The translations under genes were made by a program, and so were the position numbers. From positions 744,001 through 808,000 of the forward strand of contig NZ_WMEU01000001.1 of NCBI RefSeq assembly GCF_009856295.1: DNA of 64,000 nucleotides, in the 5' to 3' direction. The DNA comes from Pontibacillus yanchengensis (GTDB lineage Bacteria > Bacillota > Bacilli > Bacillales > BH030062). This document shows, one piece after another, positions 1 through 8,612 of this stretch. Position 1 is the stretch's first letter; every line of letters starts with the position of its first letter. The notes below the pieces were generated by a model. It searched no databases and was not told the origin of the DNA. It saw only the letters and a list, made by a program, of their open reading frames with translations.

Positions 1-129
1 ATAGTTAAATGTTTCATCGTAAAGTCTTATTTCAATCTTTTCTACACTCCGATACAATGGAACAATATCGTCAAGGATGATGAATCAGGGATACTATCCT
101 TCAAGGATGAAGGTGAAGTATCTACATAG
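1..129 (+). CDS. 3' end of an unidentified protein (partial)
   Basis: Frame 1 is open from the first base for 42 codons and ends with TAG at 127-129. A perfect hairpin terminator follows at once, which supports this being the tail of a real plus-strand gene. The visible tail is mixed hydrophobic, then acidic, ending in KDEGEVST. The family cannot be recognised from so short a piece. Confidence 0.45.
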   Translation: MVKCFIVKSYFNLFYTPIQWNNIVKDDESGILSFKDEGEVST

Positions 130-162
130 AAGCCACCCTAATATTAGGGTGGCTTCTTTTTT
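128..162 (+). terminator. Intrinsic terminator
   Basis: A perfect 15-bp palindromic stem (AGAAGCCACCCTAAT and its complement) is followed by a T run. It directly follows the stop codon of the partial gene at the window start. Confidence 0.9.
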
Positions 163-291
163 ATACGGAGTATCCACCTAATGTGTCATAAGTAAGTCCC
201 TTTAAAAGACAGATACCTATAGCGGGTGATAAACTATGTCTGTTCTCCTCTTCAAAGGAGCAGAATATTATCTATTTAGGAGGGACCACTT

Positions 292-1413
292 TTGAGTCAA
301 CGTTCATTTATTTTTGATACCTATACACTACTATCAGGTGCTACTTTGAAGAACAGAGTACTTATGGCTCCGATGACAAACTTTTTATCAAATGAGGATG
401 GCTCTGTTTCAGATAAAGAAATCCAATACTATCAACGCCGTTCTGGCGGTGTTGGTGCTGTCATAACAGCGTGCGCGAACGTTAACAAAACTGGAAAAGG
501 ATTTGACGGAGAGATTGGAGCAGACCGCGATGAACTGATTCCAGGACTGCGACGTCTTAGCGACGCCATTCATGAAAAAGGTGCTAAAGCTATTTTACAA
601 ATCTTCCACGGCGGAAGAATGTGTCCCCCACATTTAATTCCTGGGGAAGATGTTGTAAGCGCAAGTGCTGTACCATCTTTACGTCCAAATGCAGTAACTC
701 CTCGGGAGATGACGGAAGATGAAGTTCAAGAAACCATAAAAGATTTCGGAGAAGCTACTCGTCGTGCAATTGAAGCAGGCTTCGACGGCGTAGAAATCCA
801 TGGGGCGAACACCTATTTAATTCAACAATTTTTCTCCCCTCATTCTAATCGTCGTACGGATCAATGGGGCGGAGAAGTAGAAGAGCGCATGAATTTCCCT
901 CTTGCTGTAGTTGAATCCGTTCAGCAGGCGGTTCGGAACCACGCTAGCGATTCGTTTATTGTGGGGTATCGTCTATCACCTGAAGAAAAAGAGGAACCAG
1001 GTATTACAATGGACGACACACTTCAGCTTGTAGATGTGTTAGCTAAACAACATCTAGATTACCTTCACATCTCACTATCTAAGTTCAAGCAAGGCTCCAT
1101 TCGTGATGAACAAGATACGAAACCTCGTCTTGAAATGATACAAGAACGTGTGGGAAGCTTAGTCCCCGTAATGGGAGTGGGCACGTTAATCACACCTGAT
1201 GAGGTAGAAAAAGCACTAGCTGAAGTCCCTCTTGTCTCAATAGGTCGTGAATTGCTTATGGAACCTGATTGGGTGGAAAAAGTACAATCACAACGTGAGG
1301 ACGAGCTGCGTTTAACAATGAAGAAAAAGCAAAAAGATGATCTACTTATTCCTGAACCAATGTGGACGAAAATATTAAGTGTCCCAAATTGGTTTCCATT
1401 AGATGAAGATTAA
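292..1413 (+). CDS. NADH:flavin oxidoreductase, Old Yellow Enzyme family (YqiG-like)
   Basis: This is a 373-residue FMN-dependent TIM-barrel ene-reductase of the Old Yellow Enzyme family, expected to reduce activated C=C bonds with NAD(P)H in the cytoplasm. Visible motifs are the N-terminal KNRVLMAPMTN, LQIFHGGR near residue 103-109, and DGVEIHGAN with H170 and N173, the pair that normally hydrogen-bonds the substrate, followed by NRRTDQWGG. Length is normal for the family. The start is TTG, chosen because AGGAGGG lies 7 nt upstream. The natural substrate is unknown. The gene looks monocistronic: a family D repeat begins at the base after its stop codon and a terminator follows at 1605. Confidence 0.9.
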   Translation: MSQRSFIFDTYTLLSGATLKNRVLMAPMTNFLSNEDGSVSDKEIQYYQRRSGGVGAVITACANVNKTGKGFDGEIGADRDELIPGLRRLSDAIHEKGAKAILQIFHGGRMCPPHLIPGEDVVSASAVPSLRPNAVTPREMTEDEVQETIKDFGEATRRAIEAGFDGVEIHGANTYLIQQFFSPHSNRRTDQWGGEVEERMNFPLAVVESVQQAVRNHASDSFIVGYRLSPEEKEEPGITMDDTLQLVDVLAKQHLDYLHISLSKFKQGSIRDEQDTKPRLEMIQERVGSLVPVMGVGTLITPDEVEKALAEVPLVSIGRELLMEPDWVEKVQSQREDELRLTMKKKQKDDLLIPEPMWTKILSVPNWFPLDED

Positions 1414-1562
1414 AGGAAGGCGCAAGTGCCCGTTTAGCGACGTATGGGCTAACAGAACCTCCATCATCACAGAACTTCTTCTGAATCTGTAGTAGATAAA
1501 GGAAACACGAAGAATGGAGGCGAGGGAAGCACAATAGTCGCTAGGCGCTGGTGCTAGACATG
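1414..1562 (+). repeat. Dispersed repeat family D, copy D1
   Basis: It begins immediately after the TAA of the oxidoreductase gene. Diagnostic pieces are the GCGCAAG..TTTAGCGACGTA left end, the internal word GATAAAGGAAACACGAAG, and the right end TAGTCGCTAGGCGCTGG. The two ends are mutually complementary. It is diverged in its middle. Short open frames across it are repeat artefacts. Confidence 0.8.
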
Positions 1563-1604
1563 TAAGAACCACCAACTTATGCTTTTCGTTACAATGAACA
1601 CACA

Positions 1605-1630
1605 AGTCCCTGTCTAACAGGGGCTTTTTT
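1605..1630 (+). terminator. Intrinsic terminator
   Basis: The stem AGTCCCTGT / ACAGGGGCT is followed by TTTTTT. It would end the oxidoreductase transcript after repeat D1. Confidence 0.85.
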
Positions 1631-1647
1631 ATAAGGAATAATACTTA

Positions 1648-2163
1648 TTAGGAAAGCTCGTCTTTATTTTGAACTGTTACATGTGTTTTATAAAAGCTTT
1701 GCACCTCATCAAACAAGGCTGGCTTTTTATTCTGAAGTTTATAGTAATCCTCTGATTCATTCTCATCTAAGACCGTAATAATACAGAAACCATTTTTCGC
1801 TAGTTCTACAAGCACCCCATTAAAATTCATTGTACTGGTACTATTTGATTCTTCCACAATAAACGCAGAAAACGAGTTCTTATCTTGTCTATGAGGTTTA
1901 AGCTTTTCATCTAATAAATTACGATATGTATCATAATTTATTTTCTTTATCTCTTTTGAGTCAAAATAATTCACAAACTTCCTTATTTGCTTTTCTTTTG
2001 TAATGGGCTTCTCATCTTCACCATAAGTGTAATCATGCACCTTTAAATCAATAGCCGATATGGAAGATTCTGAGTTAATTAGACTTTGAAACGTCTTTTC
2101 CTGTTCAGATTGCTGACAACTTGCTAGAATGAGAAGAGTCACCATAATCAATAATTTCTTCAT
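1648..2163 (-). CDS. Putative lipoprotein, unknown function
   Basis: This 171-residue protein opens with a type II signal peptide: MKK, a hydrophobic run, and the lipobox LASC with the acylated cysteine at residue 16. It should therefore sit on the outer face of the membrane. The mature part is hydrophilic and mixed alpha/beta with several charged stretches. I do not recognise a domain. It is convergent with the upstream oxidoreductase gene and faces a gene-free stretch. It is probably a single-gene unit. Confidence 0.75.
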   Translation of the reverse strand: MKKLLIMVTLLILASCQQSEQEKTFQSLINSESSISAIDLKVHDYTYGEDEKPITKEKQIRKFVNYFDSKEIKKINYDTYRNLLDEKLKPHRQDKNSFSAFIVEESNSTSTMNFNGVLVELAKNGFCIITVLDENESEDYYKLQNKKPALFDEVQSFYKTHVTVQNKDELS

Positions 2164-2644
2164 GTAATCTTCCTTTGTCTAAAAAATATAAATTCCTTTT
2201 ATATGGAAGTAAACAACACATTTCCCCAAATTTTTACACACTCTATCATGAATAGGTTGTTTTGATAGCATCCAACATATGCATAGTGTTCTATAAAGAT
2301 GAAAGATATATTAGGGTCGGTACCGTTTAGTTTATAAAGCACTATTTCCAACTATATCAAAGATGATCATGAATACTCATAAATTTTCAATTTCATTCCT
2401 TATTTGGGGAATCTAACATATTATACGAAAGCATACGAACTTGGTTTCACATATTTTCCTTTCCTATATTAGAAATCATAATAAACGAAAAGCCTGACTA
2501 TTTGCCGGAGATTTCTTTTTATAATACAATAGTAAACATTAAGTAGGTGCTTCTAAATCTAAACTTCTTTAGAGGCGTTTAGAATGGTTATGTCAAAATT
2601 CAAGTTGCCATGTTAAAGAATGTGTATTGATGGAAGGTGATCTG
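2164..2644. other. Gene-free stretch
   Basis: No convincing gene was found in this AT-rich stretch. A nested hairpin at 2551-2584 (TTCTAAA/TTTAGAA outside, CTAAA/TTTAG inside) lies about 60 bases before the next gene and could be a weak 5' leader structure. Confidence 0.4.
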
Positions 2645-2965
2645 TTGAAAAAAATAATGAGTAGCGTCCTAATCAGTGTCGTTCTTGTTGTAGCTCTGTA
2701 TTTCTATTTTAATTCTAAGCTTGTACATCACGACCAATTACACCACGTTAAAATTTCAAATAAACACCATGTTGAAGAAGGTGGCCAGTCTCATTATAAA
2801 ATTACGGCCGGGGATAAAGAATTAATTGTGGAAAATAAAACCACTTACGATTTAATCCAGGTTGGGCAGAAATACAACATTGAATACGAATATGCAAAAA
2901 GCATCTCCCCTACTATTCTTTCGATTGTTGATGAATCTGAAGAATTAGAAGGCGGAGGCCATTAA
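2645..2965 (+). CDS. Small membrane-anchored protein, unknown
   Basis: About 106 residues. The N-terminal segment (MSSVLISVVLVVALYFYF) is a single membrane anchor or uncleaved signal. The rest is a hydrophilic extracytoplasmic domain beginning with several histidines and ending in acidic residues and GGGH. The start was set at TTG 2645 because GGAAGGTGATC, which pairs well with 16S rRNA, lies just upstream; a start at 2627 or 2630 would place that site inside the gene. The fold resembles the short YxeA/DUF-type secreted domains only in outline. No function is assigned. A strong terminator follows. Confidence 0.65.
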   Translation: MKKIMSSVLISVVLVVALYFYFNSKLVHHDQLHHVKISNKHHVEEGGQSHYKITAGDKELIVENKTTYDLIQVGQKYNIEYEYAKSISPTILSIVDESEELEGGGH

Positions 2966-2975
2966 TGTATGAATA

Positions 2976-3013
2976 AAAGCCAAGCACTCAAATTGTGAGT
3001 GCTTGGCTTTCTT
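2976..3013 (+). terminator. Intrinsic terminator
   Basis: A 15-bp stem (AAGCCAAGCACTCA and its complement) with an AATT loop is followed by a T-rich tail, 10 bases after the preceding gene. Confidence 0.9.
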
Positions 3014-3174
3014 CTGATTGACTTTTTTACGTCGTTGATGTTTCATGTGACTTATATTGCGGGGGCTTTAGTAAAATAATTAGTATTTTCTCACACATAC
3101 CCCATACTTCATTTACTGCTACACACATGAAATCAGCATGTTAGAGCCAAACAGTTAATCTTATTCTCCCCACT

Positions 3175-3549
3175 TCACCCCGTACATAGCATTATAACGT
3201 TCCCATCTGGGTCTTTTACTGTGAAAAACTCAATATCATCAAACCGGGAAATTTCTGAATTAATCTCAAAACCTTTTTCCGAAACAAACTGGTAGGCTTC
3301 ATCAATATCAGGTGCATGAAGGTTACAAAGTGGGTGTGGTAAAAGACCAACATACTCCTTACCGCCATTTGGGCCCCCATCCAAAACAAGACCTGTGTAC
3401 GTATTGATTGGCACATTATAAACTGGTGGTTTAACTTCATCTAAATTCACATTTTGACCTAATAAGGTGCTATACCATTGCACAGATCTTTTTAAATCGG
3501 AAACATGTACAAATACGGTATGTATCTTGTTCTCAATGGGACTTTTCAT
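3175..3549 (-). CDS. VOC (glyoxalase/bleomycin-resistance fold) family protein
   Basis: A 124-residue single VOC domain with two beta-alpha-beta-beta-beta modules. The first starts at KIHTVFVHVSDL with H10 in the usual first metal-ligand position. The second ends in VKDPDGNVIML (111-121), where the glutamate usually found in this loop is replaced by methionine, so metal binding may be altered. The start was placed at 3549 because GGAAGGAG lies 7 nt upstream; a longer reading frame has no ribosome site. It probably acts on or binds a small molecule. It lies in the same direction as the HIT gene 78 bases upstream and may be co-transcribed with it. Confidence 0.8.
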   Translation of the reverse strand: MKSPIENKIHTVFVHVSDLKRSVQWYSTLLGQNVNLDEVKPPVYNVPINTYTGLVLDGGPNGGKEYVGLLPHPLCNLHAPDIDEAYQFVSEKGFEINSEISRFDDIEFFTVKDPDGNVIMLCTG

Positions 3550-3627
3550 AATAAATCTCCTTCCGCTTAGTTGACCTCTTTTCTCCATTCAAGATTTTCA
3601 TTTAAATGCCTTCTATAAAATGGAAAA

Positions 3628-4020
3628 TTATCTACGTTTATTTTCCGGCTGCTTCATCCAATACCGAATCCCTTTGCCCGCATAAGGCTCATCTTCATAT
3701 CTCGGTATAATATGCAGATGGGCATGGGGAATTGATTGTCCTCCAACTTGGTTAACATTCCACCCTACACTATACCCATTAGGTTGATACTTCTCGTCTA
3801 AGTATTTTTTTGCACGTAATAGAAGTTTCCTTGTTTCAGTCCATTCCTCTTCTGTTAAATCAAATACTGTCTCATGATGCTGTTTTGGTATAATGAGTCC
3901 ACTCCCCTCAAGCACCTCTTGCTCTGAAGGTTTTTGAATGAAATAACAATACTCTGTTTCCATAACAATCTGTTGCTCGCTATCCTTATATAACGCACAA
4001 AATACACAACTATGCTCCAT
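3628..4020 (-). CDS. HIT family protein (nucleotide hydrolase/transferase)
   Basis: A 130-residue histidine-triad protein. The active-site signature is HAHLHIIPR (H99, H101, H103), and an N-terminal CxxC pair (C5, C8) may bind zinc as in Hit-type hydrolases. Members cleave dinucleoside polyphosphates or nucleoside phosphoramidates in the cytoplasm. The start at 4020 is chosen over a longer frame because GGAAGGAAGAG precedes it. The gene is divergent from the subtilisin gene with a 139-bp shared upstream region. Confidence 0.85.
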   Translation of the reverse strand: MEHSCVFCALYKDSEQQIVMETEYCYFIQKPSEQEVLEGSGLIIPKQHHETVFDLTEEEWTETRKLLLRAKKYLDEKYQPNGYSVGWNVNQVGGQSIPHAHLHIIPRYEDEPYAGKGIRYWMKQPENKRR

Positions 4021-4159
4021 TTCTACTCTTCCTTCCCACTCTATTTTTCCTTCTAACATTCTATTACTATACGTTAAAAAAGATTTCCTGTTTAAAAAGC
4101 ACATTTTCATTTTTCCTGCATGTACTGATAACGAATTAGTACGTAAAGGGGAGAACAAA

Positions 4160-5131
4160 ATGAAACCATTTCAGTTAATACCGTTTAGAGTTAATGAAAT
4201 CCATGAGCAGTCAAACGAAATTCCACAAGGTGTAAAAATGATTGAAGCACCATCTATGTGGAAGCATGATGTTTACGGAAATGGAATTGTTGTAGCGGTA
4301 ATTGATTCTGGATGTGACGTAAACCATCCAGACTTAAGGAAAGCAATCATCGATGGACGAAATTTCACAGGTGGCAACCCTCGTGACGTGTCTGACGGTA
4401 ACGGACATGGGACACATGTTGCAGGTACTATTGCAGCTTCGTTAAACAACAAAGGCGTGGCAGGAGTAGCTCCCTCAACAAAATTACTTATCCTCAAAAC
4501 GTTTGATGAAAATGGGAATGCTTCTTATGAGAACATTGTCAAGGCGGTGAAATACGCAAATAAGTGGCGTGGCCCAAGAGGTGAGCGTGTACGTGTTATT
4601 TCCATGTCATTTGGAGGCAGTCAGAATTCTGCAATGCTCCATCGTGCCATTAAGAATGCGGTAGAAAATGATATCCTTGTAGTCTGTGCAGCTGGAAATG
4701 CTGGTGATGGAAATGAACAAACCACTGAAAAATTGTACCCAGGGTATTACAAAGAAGTCGTGCAAGTTGGGGCTGTTGACTTTAATGGAGACATGGCAGA
4801 CTTTACAAATACAAACGATGAAATTGATATAGTTGCTCCTGGAGTCGGCATTCGTTCCACATATATGAACGGTCAATACGCTACCCTATCAGGAACTTCA
4901 ATGGGGACACCTCACGTTGCAGGTGCTTCCGCTTTATTATTAGAAAAAAATGAACAAGAATTCGGCCGTACCTTATCTGAACCTGAACTGTATGCACAAC
5001 TCGTTAAACACACTTCTCCATTAGGTTACAGTAAACGAACAGAAGGAAATGGATTACTTACCTTAGGGGTTAGTGACGTTCCATACGATGAATTTGAAGC
5101 CTTTATGTTAGAAGAAGGATCAGAAGAATAA
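4160..5131 (+). CDS. Intracellular subtilisin-like serine protease (ISP type, S8 family)
   Basis: A 323-residue S8 peptidase with no signal peptide. The catalytic triad is visible: D49 in AVIDSGCDV, H83 in GHGTHVAGT and S247 in GTSMGTPHVAG. The N-terminus has FQLIPF, matching the LIPY/F-type propeptide motif that keeps intracellular subtilisins inactive until it is cleaved. This placement and the lack of a secretion signal argue for cytoplasmic turnover of proteins in stationary phase. The start ATG has AAAGGGGAG 6 nt upstream. Length matches ISP enzymes. The acidic C-terminus is also typical. Confidence 0.92.
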   Translation: MKPFQLIPFRVNEIHEQSNEIPQGVKMIEAPSMWKHDVYGNGIVVAVIDSGCDVNHPDLRKAIIDGRNFTGGNPRDVSDGNGHGTHVAGTIAASLNNKGVAGVAPSTKLLILKTFDENGNASYENIVKAVKYANKWRGPRGERVRVISMSFGGSQNSAMLHRAIKNAVENDILVVCAAGNAGDGNEQTTEKLYPGYYKEVVQVGAVDFNGDMADFTNTNDEIDIVAPGVGIRSTYMNGQYATLSGTSMGTPHVAGASALLLEKNEQEFGRTLSEPELYAQLVKHTSPLGYSKRTEGNGLLTLGVSDVPYDEFEAFMLEEGSEE

Positions 5132-5164
5132 CATTGGTTATAGTCAAGGTTTGGCGTATGTCAT

Positions 5165-5200
5165 AAAAAGAAGGACGAAATCACCTACGGTTTCGTCCTG
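5165..5200. terminator. Bidirectional terminator between convergent genes
   Basis: The stem AGGACGAAA / TTTCGTCCT lies between the ISP gene and the convergent gene ending at 5263. The better T run (TTCTTTTTAT) is on the minus strand. Confidence 0.75.
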
Positions 5201-5262
5201 TGCTTATGATTATACATACTTAGGATGCATGTCTAACATGTTAATGCATCTAATTAATAAAC

Positions 5263-6174
5263 TTACCTATTAATGGAGCGTGCCATCCTTACATACGTGT
5301 GACGTTTCCCTCTTATTGCAATCGAATACTCCATAATGTTTTCTGGTACGGCAACTCCATTATAGCCGGCATCTCCGATGTGATGAATATCTGCTCCGGC
5401 CATCTTATTTTGAAGAGCAATTTGTCTGATTGTATCTTCTGTTGCCCCTTCTTGGCTTGTGCCGATGGTCAGCATCGCTAAAGCTCCAGCTTCATGTATG
5501 TAGCTCGTCCAATTCTGTACATTCTCAACACTAACTCCAGGAACCGTTCCAGGTGAAGGTATTAAGATAACATCTGCTCCTACTGTTACCAAATCCTTAA
5601 TGGTCGATTCATTGGTTATGCCACTTCCACTTTCGCTTGTAACTCCAGCTCCATGCATCTTTCCAGCTATAATAAACAAGTCGTCCCCAACAATTCTTTT
5701 TGATTCACGAACCGCTGAAATTATTTCTTTATTACTCACTCCAGTTCTTGGATTACCAGTAAAACAAATATAATCAAATCCCAGTTCCATTGCTTTTTCA
5801 ACCGTTTCTTTAGAGTATCTTCGTCCAATCGGTAGTGACTCAAGTTGCTCATTCATTCTCAAGTTTGGATCGACTGGCTCTAGATTGACTCCAACTGGAC
5901 GACCAGTTAGGTTTTTTACTTGCTGAACAATAGAACCTTCATTTGGAACACCTTCCATAACTGGATTAAATACATCTATAAGATTTAGTAAAATCAAATC
6001 CGCTCCAAATGATGCTATAAGCTCCATATTGCTCACCTCACGATATAGCGGCTGAAAGGAAGGAATGACTTCTGATAAAACAATTCTTCCCTCTGATGTT
6101 CGAATGCTTTCAACCAAATCCTGACCATTCATTTGTTGAAAATCTGATGCAGTACAATTTAAAAAACGTTTCAT
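5263..6174 (-). CDS. TIM-barrel-like protein beside the PTS permease (DUF7916-type)
   Basis: A 303-residue cytoplasmic protein with repeated beta-alpha units typical of a TIM barrel, for example DLILLNLIDVFNP, DYICFTGNPRTGVS, DLFIIAGKMHGAG, ADVILIPSPGTVPGVS and GADIHHIGDAGYNG. It resembles a family found near PTS operons and now listed as DUF7916, sometimes mislabelled haloacid dehalogenase or PEP phosphonomutase; this assignment is from memory. It lies 140 bases downstream of the GlcNAc-type PTS gene, with a terminator at 6273 between them. This suggests a role with amino-sugar phosphates but does not prove one. The start at 6174 has AGGAGG 8 nt upstream. Confidence 0.7.
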   Translation of the reverse strand: MKRFLNCTASDFQQMNGQDLVESIRTSEGRIVLSEVIPSFQPLYREVSNMELIASFGADLILLNLIDVFNPVMEGVPNEGSIVQQVKNLTGRPVGVNLEPVDPNLRMNEQLESLPIGRRYSKETVEKAMELGFDYICFTGNPRTGVSNKEIISAVRESKRIVGDDLFIIAGKMHGAGVTSESGSGITNESTIKDLVTVGADVILIPSPGTVPGVSVENVQNWTSYIHEAGALAMLTIGTSQEGATEDTIRQIALQNKMAGADIHHIGDAGYNGVAVPENIMEYSIAIRGKRHTYVRMARSINR

Positions 6175-6272
6175 CGTATAACCTCCTAGTTTAACACTAA
6201 CTCTATAATACCTTATCATCACTAAAGCTTAGAGCGAACTTCTGTTTATCCCTACACTCTATCTTAAAATGT

Positions 6273-6309
6273 AAAAAGAAAGGCCATCCCCACTTAGGGA
6301 TAGCCTTCT
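6273..6309 (-). terminator. Intrinsic terminator of the PTS gene
   Basis: Read on the minus strand, AAGGCTATCCC pairs with GGGGATGGCCTT and is followed by TCTTTTT. It lies just after the stop of the PTS gene. Confidence 0.8.
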
Positions 6310-6314
6310 TGCAA

Positions 6315-8222
6315 TCACTTCACTTCTAGAATTCCTTCTGTCCCCTGATCAAATTCACCATGCTTGTGAACTGTAAGCGTTTCATCTTCACTTAAGTTCG
6401 TAAAGACAATCGGCGTTACGATAGAAGGCACTTTAGATTCAATTGCTTTGAAATCTACTTCTAACAAACGTTGACCTTTTGTTACTTTATCGCCAGCTTT
6501 CACGAAATCATTGAAGCCTTCTCCTTCTATTTTCACCGTATCCAGCCCAACGTGAATCAAGATCTCATGACCACTATTAGCTGTAATACCAACCGCATGC
6601 TTGGATGGGAATACCGTAGTGACTTCCCCGTCTACTGGAGAAACAACGGAGTTTTCAGCTGGTTCAATGGCAAAACCATCGCCCATCATTTTTTGGGAAA
6701 ATGCATCGTCTGGTACTTCTGTTATTGGCACTACTTTTCCAGATATCGGTAATACGAAATCACTACCTGTTAGTGGCCTCTTTGCATCAGAAGTTGATTG
6801 TTCCTCCACCTCATCCGTTGGTTTAGGCTCACCTTGTTGATTTAGTTGTTTTTGCATCGCATTGGCCACAAATTCAACATTTGTCCCTACGACCACTTGG
6901 ATATTTGTGCGACTTACTTTCATCACACCATTTGCTCCGTGCTTTCTTAGTTTGTTTTCAGCTACTTGGTCGATATCATGAATCGCTAAACGTAAACGTG
7001 TTGCGCAATAATCAATAGACTTAATGTTCGATTTTCCGCCTAAGTCTTGCATAAAGTGAGCAGCCATGTTTTCAAATTTGTCGCCCCCAGTAGGTCCACC
7101 AGCTGCTGGCTCTTCTCCTTCTTCCATATCAAAGTCTTCTTCTTCACGGCCTGGTGTTTGCAGATTTAGTTTAATGATTAAGAAATAGAAGACTACGAAA
7201 TAAATGGCACCAAACACTAAACCTTGGAGTAGAAGTAACAGTGGTTTTTGTGCTAAGCCGAAGTTCAACACATAGTCAATCGCACCTGCTGAAAATGTAA
7301 AGCCATGAAGCATGTCAAATACATATGCTACAACCATGGATAGACCTGTTAATAATGCGTGCACACCATAAAGTAATGGAGATAAAAACATGAAGGAGAA
7401 CTCAATTGGTTCTGTAATCCCCGTAATAAATGAAGTTAACGCAATACCACCAAGCATTCCTGCCGTTGCTTTTCGACGGTTTTCTTTTGCTGTCACGATC
7501 ATTGCTAAAGCAGCAGCTGGCAGTCCAAACATCATGATTGGGAAGAAACCAGCCATAAAGATACCTGCTTCAGGGTCACCTTCGAAGAAACGGTTCAAGT
7601 CCCCAGTAGCTCCCTGATAATCTCCAAAAACGAACCATACAAAACTATTCAGTACGTGGTGAAGACCAACTGGAATTAGGAGGCGGTTCAAGAAACCATA
7701 AATCCCAACACCTAGTGCTCCTGCATCAATGATCCATTGTCCTAGTGCGTTAATTCCATCCTGAATTGTTGGCCAAATAACCCCAAATATCCCTGCAAGC
7801 ACAATCATCGTACCTGCTGTTACGATGGGCACAAACCGTTTACCTCCAAAGAATGCAAGCCAATCCGGAAGCTTTATTTCACCGTATTTGTTGTAGAGTA
7901 AACCTGCTATAACACCGCTTAATATTCCACCTAAAAAGGAAATATTGATGTCCTCATTAATAGATTGGGCACCATTTTGCAGCACAAAGTACCCAATTGC
8001 ACCCGCAAGTCCAGCGGCGCCATGACCATCCTTCGACATCCCTATCGCTACACCTATTGCAAAAAGGAGCGGTAATTGATCGAAAATAGCTCCTCCTGCT
8101 GCAGCCATAAACGGAATGCCTAGAAAGTCATCCTGTCCTAACCGAAGCAATAGTCCGGCTGCTGGCAGTAAAGCGATTGGAAGCATTAACGCTTTTCCGA
8201 TACGCTGTAAAAAGTTTAACAT
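6315..8222 (-). CDS. nagE: PTS N-acetylglucosamine-type permease, fused EIICBA
   Basis: A 635-residue fused sugar permease. The IIC membrane domain covers residues about 1-355 with GITEPIEFSF near 270, and the order of segments (GAAGLAGAIGYFVLQNG) is of the GlcNAc rather than glucose subtype. IIB carries the phosphocysteine in SIDYCATRLRL (about C406). IIA at the C-terminus carries the phosphohistidine in HEILIHVGLDTV (about H557). All three are intact, so phosphate can pass from HPr to the incoming sugar. The start was placed at MLNFLQRIG; a 13-codon longer frame lacks a ribosome site. No nagA or nagB is in the window. It is divergent from the GntR gene and preceded by operator-like sites. 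Confidence 0.9.
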   Translation of the reverse strand: MLNFLQRIGKALMLPIALLPAAGLLLRLGQDDFLGIPFMAAAGGAIFDQLPLLFAIGVAIGMSKDGHGAAGLAGAIGYFVLQNGAQSINEDINISFLGGILSGVIAGLLYNKYGEIKLPDWLAFFGGKRFVPIVTAGTMIVLAGIFGVIWPTIQDGINALGQWIIDAGALGVGIYGFLNRLLIPVGLHHVLNSFVWFVFGDYQGATGDLNRFFEGDPEAGIFMAGFFPIMMFGLPAAALAMIVTAKENRRKATAGMLGGIALTSFITGITEPIEFSFMFLSPLLYGVHALLTGLSMVVAYVFDMLHGFTFSAGAIDYVLNFGLAQKPLLLLLQGLVFGAIYFVVFYFLIIKLNLQTPGREEEDFDMEEGEEPAAGGPTGGDKFENMAAHFMQDLGGKSNIKSIDYCATRLRLAIHDIDQVAENKLRKHGANGVMKVSRTNIQVVVGTNVEFVANAMQKQLNQQGEPKPTDEVEEQSTSDAKRPLTGSDFVLPISGKVVPITEVPDDAFSQKMMGDGFAIEPAENSVVSPVDGEVTTVFPSKHAVGITANSGHEILIHVGLDTVKIEGEGFNDFVKAGDKVTKGQRLLEVDFKAIESKVPSIVTPIVFTNLSEDETLTVHKHGEFDQGTEGILEVK

Positions 8223-8390
8223 TCCTCTTTTTCCCCTTTCCGAAATAAAATGTGAATACAATAAGGAACAGAGGCTCTAAAACAAATCATTAAAGCCCTT
8301 ACAATATACGCTCTATTCCTTATCTTTTACGTAGCACTACATCTACATATAATAAATCGTTTACAATTCGAGGATATCAGTACGATGATA

Positions 8391-8405
8391 AGTTGTCTAT
8401 ACATT
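8391..8405. promoter_or_regulatory. NagR/YvoA-type operator motif, site 1
   Basis: The plus strand reads AGTTGTCTATAC, whose complement GTATAGACAACT matches the amino-sugar regulator (dre-like) core. It lies about 170 bases upstream of the PTS start codon. Confidence 0.6.
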
Positions 8406-8458
8406 TATACAAATGTCCATATGAATTCCAATTTTATGTTTCACCTATTTTATATAAT

Positions 8459-8494
8459 AACTTGTCTATTATGTTCGTAACTTGTCTAGACATC
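8459..8494. promoter_or_regulatory. NagR/YvoA-type operator motifs, sites 2 and 3
   Basis: Two related words 20 bp apart: AACTTGTCTATT at 8459-8470 and AACTTGTCTAGACATC at 8479-8494. The latter contains the perfect palindrome TGTCTAGACA. They lie between the divergent PTS and GntR genes, so one regulator could control both. Confidence 0.65.
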
Positions 8495-8612
8495 TATCAT
8501 TGAGTAAGATATGATGTGAACAGAAATGTGAATCGTTTCTGCAATGGATTCGTAATCTATACCATAGAATTTTATAAACAGTCGTCCAAGTAACACATAA
8601 GGAGGAACACCT

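Noticed and set aside
1346-1605. Two minus-strand frames of 60-70 codons
   Set aside because: They overlap the oxidoreductase end and repeat D1 and have no protein features.
6471-7617. Plus-strand frames antisense to the PTS gene
   Set aside because: They are codon shadows of an evidently real minus-strand gene.
8500-8612. A cre (CcpA) site in TGTGAATCGTTTCT
   Set aside because: Too many mismatches to the consensus when aligned base by base.
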